From the NCBI GenBank assembly GCA_009702305.1, contig WLIH01000031.1, forward strand, positions 1-11,317: a stretch of DNA of 11,317 bases. Reading direction: 5' to 3'. The position numbers were made by a program, and so were the translations under genes. Every line of letters starts with the position of its first letter. The stretch's first letter is position 1. Under the pieces are notes generated by a model, which had not been told where the DNA came from, searched no databases, and saw nothing but the letters and a program-made list of their open reading frames with translations. The DNA is from Actinomycetota bacterium. Lineage in GTDB: Bacteria; Actinomycetota; Actinomycetes; Propionibacteriales; Nocardioidaceae. Below, piece after piece: positions 1 to 6,579 of this stretch.

Positions 1-3000
1 CGTTCGCGCCGCCGGCGTAGGCCGTCGCGCCACCGTCGCCGCCGGTCCACCACTGGGTGCGCAGCTGCCCGGCGGGGTCGGCGAACCCGACGCGGTAGGT
101 GCCCGCGGCGACCTCGCCCAGATACCAGGTGCCATCGGACTGCGTGCACGTCCCGTAGGCCGCCGGGCCCGCTGGCGAGGTGTAGAGGTAGACGCAGACG
201 CCCGCGGCCGCCGTCGCGGGGTTGGTGCCCCGGGTCACGGTGCCGCTCACTGTCCCCGCCGTCACCGGACTCAGAGCGATATCGGCGGTGCGGGTCGCCC
301 CGCCGGTCACGGTGAGGGCGACGGCTCCGGCCTGGCTCGGCGCGCCGCCGGGGCTGCCGGTGTGCCAGCGGGTGGGGTGCACTCCGGCCGGGTCGAAGAA
401 CGCCAGGTCGTAGCTGCCGGCCGCGACGTCGTAGAGACCGAAGGTGCCGTCAGCCAGGGTGCACGTCGCATAGGCCGCTGCCGTCGCGTCGCCGTGCGGG
501 TAGAGGTAGGCGCAGACGTTGCTCAGCGCTCCCCCGCCCTGCGTGGTCGTGACCGTGCCCGCAACAGCCCCCGGGTTGCGCCCGGTCAGCACCAGGTCGA
601 CGCCGGTCACGATCCCGCCGACCACCAGCGGCGTGGCTCGCCAGATGGTGCGGTAGGTGCCCGATGGATCGGCGACTGCGACCTCGTAGGTGCCCGCCGT
701 CACCCCGGCGAGGTAGTAGCTGCCGTCCGCCTGCGTGCAGGAGCCGTATGACGCCGCCGGAGCCGAGCGCGAGGTGTACAGGTAGACGCAGGCGCCGGGG
801 AACGGCCCGGCCGGCGCACTGACCACGCCGGCCACCGACGAAGCAGGGGGCGCCGTGCACGAGATCGTGCCGGCCCGCAGCGCGTGCCCGCCGGTGTTGG
901 AGTCGTCGGACCACACAACCGGCTTGGTGCCGCCGACGCATTGGCTCTGCGGCGCGATCGCGAAGCCCTCGTTGTTCAGGTTGGGCATCGCGGCGGGGCG
1001 CTCGTAGGCCTGGGAGATCGCGAAGCGACCGTCGCCGCCCACCTGGTGCAGGGTCGAGCGGCCGTTGCAGGTGTCGTCGCAGACGGCCCACAGGCTGCTG
1101 CGCTCGGGGTCCCACTCCAGATCCATGACGCCGGGGAAGCCACTGGCGAACGACGTCACCCGGGTGTAGCTGCCCCCGGCTCCCAACGCGTAGCCGTAGA
1201 TGCGGCCGTTGGCCTCGAGCCCGACGAAGAAGAGACCGCTGCCGTGCCCCGCGTAGGCCGCAGGGTCGTAGAGCGCGCCGGCGTCGGTGCGGAAGCCGGC
1301 GGCGACCAGCGCGCTGTCCGGCACCCAGGCGATGGCCTCGAGGCCGGCGTTGGCCGCGACACTCGGCAGATCGGCGGCCAGGGCCCATTCGTCGGTGGCC
1401 GAGAGTGGCGAGCCGCTGCCGCTGACGTCGTAGCGCAGGATCGAGGGCCTGCTGATGCCGTTGGCACTGTTGTTGCGCTCCGTGGCGACGTAGACCCCGC
1501 CGGCCGCGCCCGCAGCCGTGAGGGCCACGCCTTCGGCGTCCGGCACTCCGGTGCCGTCCGGGTAGCGCAGCACGCGGGTGGAGTCGATCGCGTAGCCGCC
1601 GGCTCCCGGCAGCAGCCGCACCAGCGAGCCGGTGCCGTTGTTGACGGCGTACAGCGTCGTGGCATCGAAGGCCAGACCGCTGACGTCACCGCCCAGGGCC
1701 CCGGCGGCATCGGCCGTCGCGACGTCGGAGCCACCGGGCCACGGCGTGGTGACGAGATCGCCCGGGCAGACGTTGGAGGTGCCCTTGGTCGGCGTCGCGG
1801 TGGTCGTGAACGCACCCGTGCCGTTGGGGCAGCGGCCGTACGACGTGGTCGCGTGCGCCGTCCATGCGTAGGAGTCGACCAGGGTCACTCCGTCGGCAAG
1901 GTAGAGACGCGCCGAGTCGGAGGTGCCGAGACCGAACACGAACTGGGCCTCGTCGAGCGTCAGGTACCCGCCTGCCGGGATCGTCGAGCCGCTCGGGAGG
2001 GTGTAGACGTCGGAGTCGACGTTGTCCTTGAAGATCCAACCGGACACGTCCAGCGAGGTCGTGCCGTTGTTGATCAGCTCGACCCAGTCACCGGGGTTGC
2101 CGCCGCTGGACTCGACCTCGTTGACCCGCACCGGCGGGGTGCAGTCGTTGGCCGTGCCCTTGGTCGCGCTGGTCGTGGTGGCGAAGGCGCCTGTCGCGCT
2201 GGGGCAGCGACCGTAGGTCGTCGTCGCATGCGGGGTCCACGAGTAGGAGTCGATCAGGGTGGTGCCGTCGCTGGCGAAGAGCCGGACGGAGTCCGGGCTG
2301 CCGAGGCCGAACCCGAAGTCGGCCTCGTTGAGCACGTACAGCGCACCGGCAGCCAGCGTCGTCCCCGCAGGGATCGTGTAGAAGGCGTGGGTGTCGTCGG
2401 CGTCCTTGAACTTCAGGCCCGACAGATCCACCGACGTCGAGCCGGTGTTGACGAGCTCTGCCCAGTCGCCGATCGGGTCGCCGTTCGACTCGACCTCGTT
2501 GAAGCGCACCGGCGGCAGGGCGACGGCGCAGCTGTTGGCGGCGCCCTTCGTCGGAGCGAGGGTCGTCACGAACGCGCCGGTGCCGTTGGGGCAGCGGCCG
2601 TAGGTCGTGGTGGCGTGCGTCGTCCAGGTGTAGGAGTCGATCAGCGTGGTGCCGTCCGTGCCGAAGAGGCGTGCCGAGTCGCCGCCACCCAGGCCGAAGA
2701 CCGGGTCGAAGGCGAGGTAGGCGCCGGGCGCGATCGACGTGCCCGCAGGGATGGTCAGCGGGTCCGCCGTGCCGTTGTCGCGCAGCACCAGGCCACCGGC
2801 GTCCACGGTGCCTGCTCCGGTGTTGACCAGCTCGATCCAGTCCGGCCCGGGAGTCGCGTCGCTCGACTCGACCTCGTTGATGCGCAAGGCGGTCGCCGGG
2901 CTCGTCGGCGGCGTGCAGCTGTTGGCAGCAGCCTTGGTGGAGGCCAGCGTGGTGACGAAGGCGCCGGTGCCGTCGGGGCAGCGGCCATAGGTCGGGTTGG

Positions 3001-3397
3001 CGTGGGCGGTCCAGGAGTAGGTGTCCACCAGCGTGGTGCCGTCGGCGAGGAACAGTCGCGCGGAGTCGGCGGAGCCGAGACCGAAGTCGACGCCGTTCGG
3101 CGAGTTCTTCACGTCGACATCGAAGGCGAGGTAGCCCCCGACCGGCAGGGTGGTGCCGGCCGTGATCGTGTAGGTGCTGGTGTTCGCGTTGTCGCGCAGG
3201 ATCATCCCGCCGATCGCGACCGGCGACGAACCGGTGTTGGTCAGCTCGATCCAGTCCTGGACATCGCCGTTGGACTCGACCTCGTTGATCGCGACGGCGG
3301 GCAGGTCGGCGGCCTGGACGGGCGCCGGGACCAGTGCGAGACCGGCGAGCGCACACGCGGTCGCGACCAGGCCCTGGACGAGGAGTTTGGGGTGCAC
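1..3397 (-). CDS. Large secreted multidomain protein: four lamin-tail domains, phytase-like propeller, three CarboxypepD_reg-like repeats (C-terminus cut off)
   Basis: The reading frame stays open from a GTG at 3397 to the left edge (1132 codons, no stop), so the protein is partial at its C-terminus. AGGGAAG at 3404-3410 lies 6 nt before the GTG. Residues 1-29 form a signal peptide ending VQA, with no lipobox. Four lamin-tail (LTD-like) repeats begin near residues 33, 170, 296 and 422. Each opens with NEVES and DWIEL-type motifs (DWAEL, DWVEL in later copies) and ends with YGRCP and a second Cys, so each probably carries a disulfide. Residues about 550-845 resemble the phytase-like beta-propeller family (DAEGVAL, ATERNN, GLEAIAW, NNEGFAI). 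Three repeats of about 100 residues begin near 853, 943 and 1049, each with paired Cys (CVYLY or CAYLY, then a second Cys about 15 residues on) and DGT/AGTY motifs typical of carboxypeptidase-regulatory-like domains. The protein is probably exported and cell-surface or extracellular. LTD and beta-sandwich modules are usually adhesive or targeting; any enzymatic role would rest in the propeller and is not established. Confidence 0.88.
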   Translation of the reverse strand, partial: MHPKLLVQGLVATACALAGLALVPAPVQAADLPAVAINEVESNGDVQDWIELTNTGSSPVAIGGMILRDNANTSTYTITAGTTLPVGGYLAFDVDVKNSPNGVDFGLGSADSARLFLADGTTLVDTYSWTAHANPTYGRCPDGTGAFVTTLASTKAAANSCTPPTSPATALRINEVESSDATPGPDWIELVNTGAGTVDAGGLVLRDNGTADPLTIPAGTSIAPGAYLAFDPVFGLGGGDSARLFGTDGTTLIDSYTWTTHATTTYGRCPNGTGAFVTTLAPTKGAANSCAVALPPVRFNEVESNGDPIGDWAELVNTGSTSVDLSGLKFKDADDTHAFYTIPAGTTLAAGALYVLNEADFGFGLGSPDSVRLFASDGTTLIDSYSWTPHATTTYGRCPSATGAFATTTSATKGTANDCTPPVRVNEVESSGGNPGDWVELINNGTTSLDVSGWIFKDNVDSDVYTLPSGSTIPAGGYLTLDEAQFVFGLGTSDSARLYLADGVTLVDSYAWTAHATTSYGRCPNGTGAFTTTATPTKGTSNVCPGDLVTTPWPGGSDVATADAAGALGGDVSGLAFDATTLYAVNNGTGSLVRLLPGAGGYAIDSTRVLRYPDGTGVPDAEGVALTAAGAAGGVYVATERNNSANGISRPSILRYDVSGSGSPLSATDEWALAADLPSVAANAGLEAIAWVPDSALVAAGFRTDAGALYDPAAYAGHGSGLFFVGLEANGRIYGYALGAGGSYTRVTSFASGFPGVMDLEWDPERSSLWAVCDDTCNGRSTLHQVGGDGRFAISQAYERPAAMPNLNNEGFAIAPQSQCVGGTKPVVWSDDSNTGGHALRAGTISCTAPPASSVAGVVSAPAGPFPGACVYLYTSRSAPAASYGSCTQADGSYYLAGVTAGTYEVAVADPSGTYRTIWRATPLVVGGIVTGVDLVLTGRNPGAVAGTVTTTQGGGALSNVCAYLYPHGDATAAAYATCTLADGTFGLYDVAAGSYDLAFFDPAGVHPTRWHTGSPGGAPSQAGAVALTVTGGATRTADIALSPVTAGTVSGTVTRGTNPATAAAGVCVYLYTSPAGPAAYGTCTQSDGTWYLGEVAAGTYRVGFADPAGQLRTQWWTGGDGGATAYAGGAN

Positions 3398-3416
3398 GTA
3401 GGTCTTCCCTCTGCGA

Positions 3417-3465
3417 CGGCTGCCCGAACAGCGGTGGTGATGGCGAGAGGAGACTCGGGCAGTCG
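3417..3465 (-). promoter_or_regulatory. Hairpin-forming inverted repeat in the leader of the large secreted-protein gene
   Basis: CTGCCCGA at 3420-3427 and TCGGGCAG at 3455-3462 form a perfect 8-bp inverted repeat with a 27-nt loop, about 20 nt upstream of the GTG at 3397. Two further pairs form beyond one mismatch. It could be an mRNA leader hairpin or an operator. No matching regulator is identifiable and no convincing -35/-10 pair was seen nearby. Confidence 0.35.
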
Positions 3466-3493
3466 CTGGACCGGAGGGTGAACGGCCACCGTC

Positions 3494-3536
3494 CAGCCGG
3501 GGAAGGCCGTCGGACGGTCCGGTGGTGCCCCGGCTG
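3494..3536 (-). terminator. Candidate terminator of the tup operon
   Basis: Just downstream of the regulator stop codon (3549, minus strand), CAGCCGGGG at 3494-3502 pairs with CCCCGGCTG at 3528-3536. This is a perfect 9-bp GC-rich stem. The loop contains a nested 5-bp hairpin (CCGTC at 3507-3511, GACGG at 3513-3517). There is no U-tract, which is common for hairpin terminators in high-GC actinobacteria. The position, at the end of a seven-gene minus-strand run and before the next gene's leader, fits termination. Confidence 0.45.
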
Positions 3537-3548
3537 ACGCCGGACCGA

Positions 3549-3953
3549 TCAGTCCGAGGCGAGTCGGGCGGCCCCGGCGTCCGTCTCGACGACGACGTTG
3601 GTGGCCTTGACGACGGCGGTCGCGCTGACGCCCGGCTCGAGGCCGAGCTCGTCGGCGGCCTCGCGGCTCATGAGGGACACGACGCGGAAGTCGCCGCAGG
3701 CCAGCTCCACCTGGGCCATCACGCCATCGCGCTTGACGTGGGTGACGACACCGACGAAGCGGTTGCGCGCACTGGAGACGCGGTCGCCGCCGGTGAGAGA
3801 GGCCGTCAGAGCGGCGAGCTCGCCGGCCGCGAGGACCCGCTGGTTGCCGCGCCGCTCGAACGTCAGCCGACCGGCAGCCTCCCAGCGACGCAGGGTGTCG
3901 ACGCTGACGCCGAGCGCCTGCGCGACCTCGCCGATCCTCAGGTAGTCCGCCAT
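3549..3953 (-). CDS. MerR-type HTH plus TOBE (Mop) oxyanion-sensing transcriptional regulator
   Basis: This 134-residue protein has an N-terminal excisionase/MerR-like winged helix at about residues 4-45 (RIGEVAQALGVS, then TLRRWEAAGRL). A TOBE/Mop molybdate- or tungstate-binding domain follows at about residues 60-126 (RNRFVGVVTHV, then ATAVVKATNVVVE). Known single-TOBE regulators bind molybdate or tungstate and repress uptake genes. This one is the last gene of the tup operon, starting 16 nt after the tupC stop, so autoregulation through the palindrome in front of tupA is the simplest model (inference). No strong Shine-Dalgarno is visible before the ATG at 3953, so translation may be coupled to tupC. 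It is not E. coli ModE-like: the HTH is MerR-type and there is one TOBE domain. The family assignment is strong; the ligand (tungstate or molybdate) is inferred from its neighbours. Confidence 0.9.
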   Translation of the reverse strand: MADYLRIGEVAQALGVSVDTLRRWEAAGRLTFERRGNQRVLAAGELAALTASLTGGDRVSSARNRFVGVVTHVKRDGVMAQVELACGDFRVVSLMSREAADELGLEPGVSATAVVKATNVVVETDAGAARLASD

Positions 3954-3969
3954 CGGGCGAGCATAGGGC

Positions 3970-4902
3970 TCACACCGACGGCGGGAAGCGCACGCCGCCG
4001 CTGACCCGGACGCCGACGCGGGCGCCGACCCGGGGCAGCCCGCCGGGATCCGTCGCGTCGACCAACGCCCACACGGTGCCGGCCGCGGTCGCGACCTCGA
4101 CCCGGGCGCCGTCCTGGAGGCGTACGACGCGGGCGACCGCGCCCTCGAGCAGCCCCGGCTCGCCAGCCGGCACGAGCCGCACGTGCGGCGCTCGGGTCAG
4201 GGTGGAGCCGCTCGCGTCGACGAGACAGCCGTCGTAGCCGAGGAAGCGGGCCACCTCGGCGGTCGGGGGTGCCGCCAGGAGTCGGTCGGGGGCGGCGTCG
4301 GCGACCAACCGGCCGTCGACGAGGACGGCGACCCGGTCGGCCATCGCCCACGCGTCGGCCCGGTCGTGCAGCACCACGAGCACTCCCCCGCCCGTGGCCC
4401 GCAGCGCCGAGGTCGCATCCTCGCTGAGGGCGGCGTGGCTCTCGGGGTCGAGCCCGGCGAAGGGCTCGTCGAGCAGCAGCAGGTCAGGCGCCACGGCGAC
4501 CCCGCGGGCCAGGTGCACGCGTCGTGCCTCACCGCCGGAGAGCGAGCCCGCCTGACGACCGGCGAGGTGAGCGGCCCGCATCAAGTCGAGCGCTGCCATC
4601 GCGCGCGCCCGTCGTTCGCGACGCGGCACTCCCCACCAGGCCAGGGCGAGCTCGACGTTGGCGCGCGCCGTACGCCGGGCCAGGCCGGGGGTCTGCAGCA
4701 CCGTCGCCGCACGTCCCTCGATGCGCACCGCACCCTGCGAGGGCAGGAGTCCGCCGACCGCCTCGACCAGGGTGCTCTTGCCGGCCCCGTTGGGGCCGAG
4801 GACCGCGACCACCTCGCCGCGGGCGAGCGTCAGGTCGACGTCGTGCACCACCTGTCGTCGCCCCCGTCGGACCTGGAGACCGCGGACCTCGAGCACGCTC
4901 AT
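3970..4902 (-). CDS. tupC: Tungstate/molybdate ABC transporter ATP-binding protein with C-terminal TOBE-like region
   Basis: This 310-residue ATPase energises import through the TupB permease at the cytoplasmic face. All nucleotide-binding motifs are present: Walker A GPNGAGKST (36-44), Q-loop Gln70, signature LSGGE (121-125), Walker B LLLLDEP (141-147) and H-loop His179. Residues about 225-310 look like a TOBE-type beta-barrel, as in ModC and related ATPases, which may sense intracellular oxyanion. The start is the ATG at 4902, which overlaps the tupB stop as ATGA. The same frame stays open to 5700, but that stretch is a frame-shadow of tupB with Arg-rich, low-complexity sequence, and the ATPase homology begins precisely at MSVLEVRGL. 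The tungstate specificity comes from the adjacent TupA and TupB; the ATPase alone does not distinguish tungstate from molybdate. Confidence 0.92.
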   Translation of the reverse strand: MSVLEVRGLQVRRGRRQVVHDVDLTLARGEVVAVLGPNGAGKSTLVEAVGGLLPSQGAVRIEGRAATVLQTPGLARRTARANVELALAWWGVPRRERRARAMAALDLMRAAHLAGRQAGSLSGGEARRVHLARGVAVAPDLLLLDEPFAGLDPESHAALSEDATSALRATGGGVLVVLHDRADAWAMADRVAVLVDGRLVADAAPDRLLAAPPTAEVARFLGYDGCLVDASGSTLTRAPHVRLVPAGEPGLLEGAVARVVRLQDGARVEVATAAGTVWALVDATDPGGLPRVGARVGVRVSGGVRFPPSV

Positions 4903-5618
4903 GACGACCGGCCGACCCGTCGGGTGGCGCCCCCACCGGCCTGCAGGACGGTGAGCGCTGCCGTGATGACGAGGATCAGTCCGAGCAGCACGATGCCGAT
5001 CGCGAGCCCCTCGGCGAAGCGCGCCGCCTCGATCCGCTGCAGCGCGGCACTGGCCAGGGTCTGGTCCAGGCCGTCGATGTTGCCGCCGACCAGCACCACC
5101 GCACCGACCTCGGAGAGCCCGGAGCCGACCGCGGCGATCGTGGCCGCCATGATGCCGACGCGGGCTTCGCGCAGCGCGAGCACGCAGACCCGCCAGCGTC
5201 GGGCGCGATAGGCCCGCGCCTGCGCGAGCAGCCCCGGCGCGACGCCCCGGACCGCGGAGGCGGTCAGCGCCACGACGATCGGCAGGGCGAGCGCCGTCTG
5301 GGCGACCAGCACGCCGTTGAGGGTGAAGAGCAGGTGGAAGCGACCGAGCGGCGCCTGCGGGAACATCAGCAGCGCGAAGACCAGGCCCACGATCACCGGC
5401 GGCAGCCCGAGGCCGGCGTTGGCCAGCGTCATCAGGACACCGCGGCCCCGGAAGCGACCGAGCCCGAGCGCAAGCCCGAGCGGCAGGCCGATGAGGAGTG
5501 CGACCCCGGTCGAGATGAAGGCGACCTTCAAGGTCACGACGACCAGCTGCACCAACCACGGCTCGTGCGCCCACACGATGTCCCAGGCCTCGGCGAGCCC
5601 CTCGAGGAAGAACCTCAC
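4899..5618 (-). CDS. tupB: Tungstate ABC transporter permease, TupB type
   Basis: This 239-residue integral membrane protein has several hydrophobic segments, about five or six by eye. Residues 69-79 (GLGLPPVIVGL) and the later REARVGIMAA and GSGLSEVGAVVLVGGNI stretch, which spans the EAA-type ATPase-contact loop, match the TupB family well. That family moves tungstate handed over by TupA. Translation starts at a GTG at 5618 that overlaps the TGA of the upstream DUF2149-type gene (GTGA), and its own stop overlaps the tupC start (ATGA). Expression of the three genes is therefore probably translationally coupled. The family is distinct from ModB, which supports tungstate over molybdate, though some Tup systems are not tested for substrate. 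Confidence 0.93.
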   Translation of the reverse strand: MRFFLEGLAEAWDIVWAHEPWLVQLVVVTLKVAFISTGVALLIGLPLGLALGLGRFRGRGVLMTLANAGLGLPPVIVGLVFALLMFPQAPLGRFHLLFTLNGVLVAQTALALPIVVALTASAVRGVAPGLLAQARAYRARRWRVCVLALREARVGIMAATIAAVGSGLSEVGAVVLVGGNIDGLDQTLASAALQRIEAARFAEGLAIGIVLLGLILVITAALTVLQAGGGATRRVGRSS

Positions 5619-5950
5619 GGGCTCGGGCTGCTGCCGGGCGAGGGCACCACGTAGACGAGACGACCGTCGTCGAGACGGTAGACGGTGCCGACCTCCTCAC
5701 CCTGCCCGATGACCTGCTCGCCCTCGGGCGGCACGTCGTCGACCTGGGCGTCGTCGGGCACGGTGATCGTGTCGGCCGGCGGGGCGGGGACCCCGTCGGT
5801 CAGGGCCGTCTCCAGATCCAGCGAGGAGAGGGCCGCGAGCAGGAAGGCGACCGAGAGCACGATGCCGAGGTCGAAGAGGTTGACGAGCCCGTCGAGCGGA
5901 TCGCCGGCGCGGTCCTCGTGGCGTCGGGCACGCGGGCTGACCCGGATCAC
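5615..5950 (-). CDS. DUF2149-type, ExbD-like single-pass membrane protein
   Basis: This 111-residue protein has a basic N-terminus, one transmembrane helix at about residues 22-42 and an external C-terminal domain. The helix starts NLFDLGIVLSVAFLL, and Asp27 sits where ExbD/TolR proteins carry their essential proton-accepting Asp, just inside the membrane on the cytoplasmic side. The C-terminal part (GQGEEVGTVYRLDDGRLVYV, residues about 82-101) matches my recollection of DUF2149, known mainly from archaeal methanogens next to an ExbB/TolQ homologue. It is shorter than ExbD (about 140 residues). The GTG start at 5950 overlaps the stop of the ExbB-like gene (GTGA), and its stop overlaps tupB. 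The proposed role is the stator subunit that converts proton flow into movement of a partner. The DUF2149 name should be confirmed by profile search. Confidence 0.8.
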   Translation of the reverse strand: MIRVSPRARRHEDRAGDPLDGLVNLFDLGIVLSVAFLLAALSSLDLETALTDGVPAPPADTITVPDDAQVDDVPPEGEQVIGQGEEVGTVYRLDDGRLVYVVPSPGSSPSP

Positions 5951-6579
5951 GCGGCCGCTCCCGGGTCGGTGAGGATCGCGGCGACGTACTCGAGGTCGGA
6001 GTAGTCCTGGCCGTAGATCCGGTCGCGCGCCAGCGAGATCGCGAACGCTCCGGCGCCGATCAGCAGGCCGAGCACCGTGATGCTGAAGGCGACGCGCAGG
6101 TTGTCGGTCAGGGTCGCCACGTCACCGGCGGCCAGGCCCTCCAGCGCCGGTGACAGCGGGATCAGGGTGCCCATCAGCCCGAGCGCAGGCCCGACGCGCA
6201 CCAGCAGCCGGGTGCGTGCGAGCCGACGCTGGCAGCCGAAGTCGAAGTCGGCCAGCTCCTTGGCGATCCTCGGCTCGGACGACTCGCGCCCGGCCTCCTC
6301 GGCCAGCACGGCCAGGGTGTGCGACATCGAGACGCTCCAGCCGATCGGCTCCAGCACCCGGCCGGCCGTGGCTCGATCGTCGGCCTCGATCGCCGCCCGC
6401 GCCTCGGCAGCGGCCCGGGTCACGTCCGGCAGCCGACGGCGCCAGCGACGGCGCGACTCGACGAGGTAGGCGCCGACCTCGACGACCACGGCGGCCAGCG
6501 CGAGCAGTGTCACCACCAGCACCGGCACCTCGAGCGCGGCCGCGGCGTCGAAGATGACGTCGTAGATGTCGTCGTTCAC
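5947..6579 (-). CDS. MotA/TolQ/ExbB-family proton channel
   Basis: This 210-residue protein has three membrane helices at about residues 17-40, 125-147 and 163-185, with a basic-rich cytoplasmic segment between the first two. That is the ExbB/TolQ topology. The family signature GPALGLMGTLI (130-140) is followed by GD at 152-153 and SITVLGLLIGA (166-176). Thr138 and Thr168 are candidates for the conserved pore threonines of ExbB. With the ExbD-like neighbour it would form an inner-membrane motor driven by proton flow. The GTG start at 6579 overlaps the stop of the PKD protein gene (GTGA), with GGTGGG shortly upstream. In Gram-negatives this motor drives TonB or TolA across the periplasm; here no TonB is visible in the window. 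Confidence 0.9.
   Translation of the reverse strand: MNDDIYDVIFDAAAALEVPVLVVTLLALAAVVVEVGAYLVESRRRWRRRLPDVTRAAAEARAAIEADDRATAGRVLEPIGWSVSMSHTLAVLAEEAGRESSEPRIAKELADFDFGCQRRLARTRLLVRVGPALGLMGTLIPLSPALEGLAAGDVATLTDNLRVAFSITVLGLLIGAGAFAISLARDRIYGQDYSDLEYVAAILTDPGAAA

Noticed and set aside
884..3481. Plus-strand open frame of 865 codons opposite the large secreted protein
   Set aside because: It is Arg/Gly/Val-rich with no recognisable domain and arises from GC-biased third positions of the minus-strand gene, which has clear repeated domains and a signal peptide.
4903..5700. N-terminal extension of the TupC frame to 5700
   Set aside because: This part overlaps tupB in another frame and lacks homology; the ATPase fold starts at the ATG at 4902, which overlaps the tupB stop.
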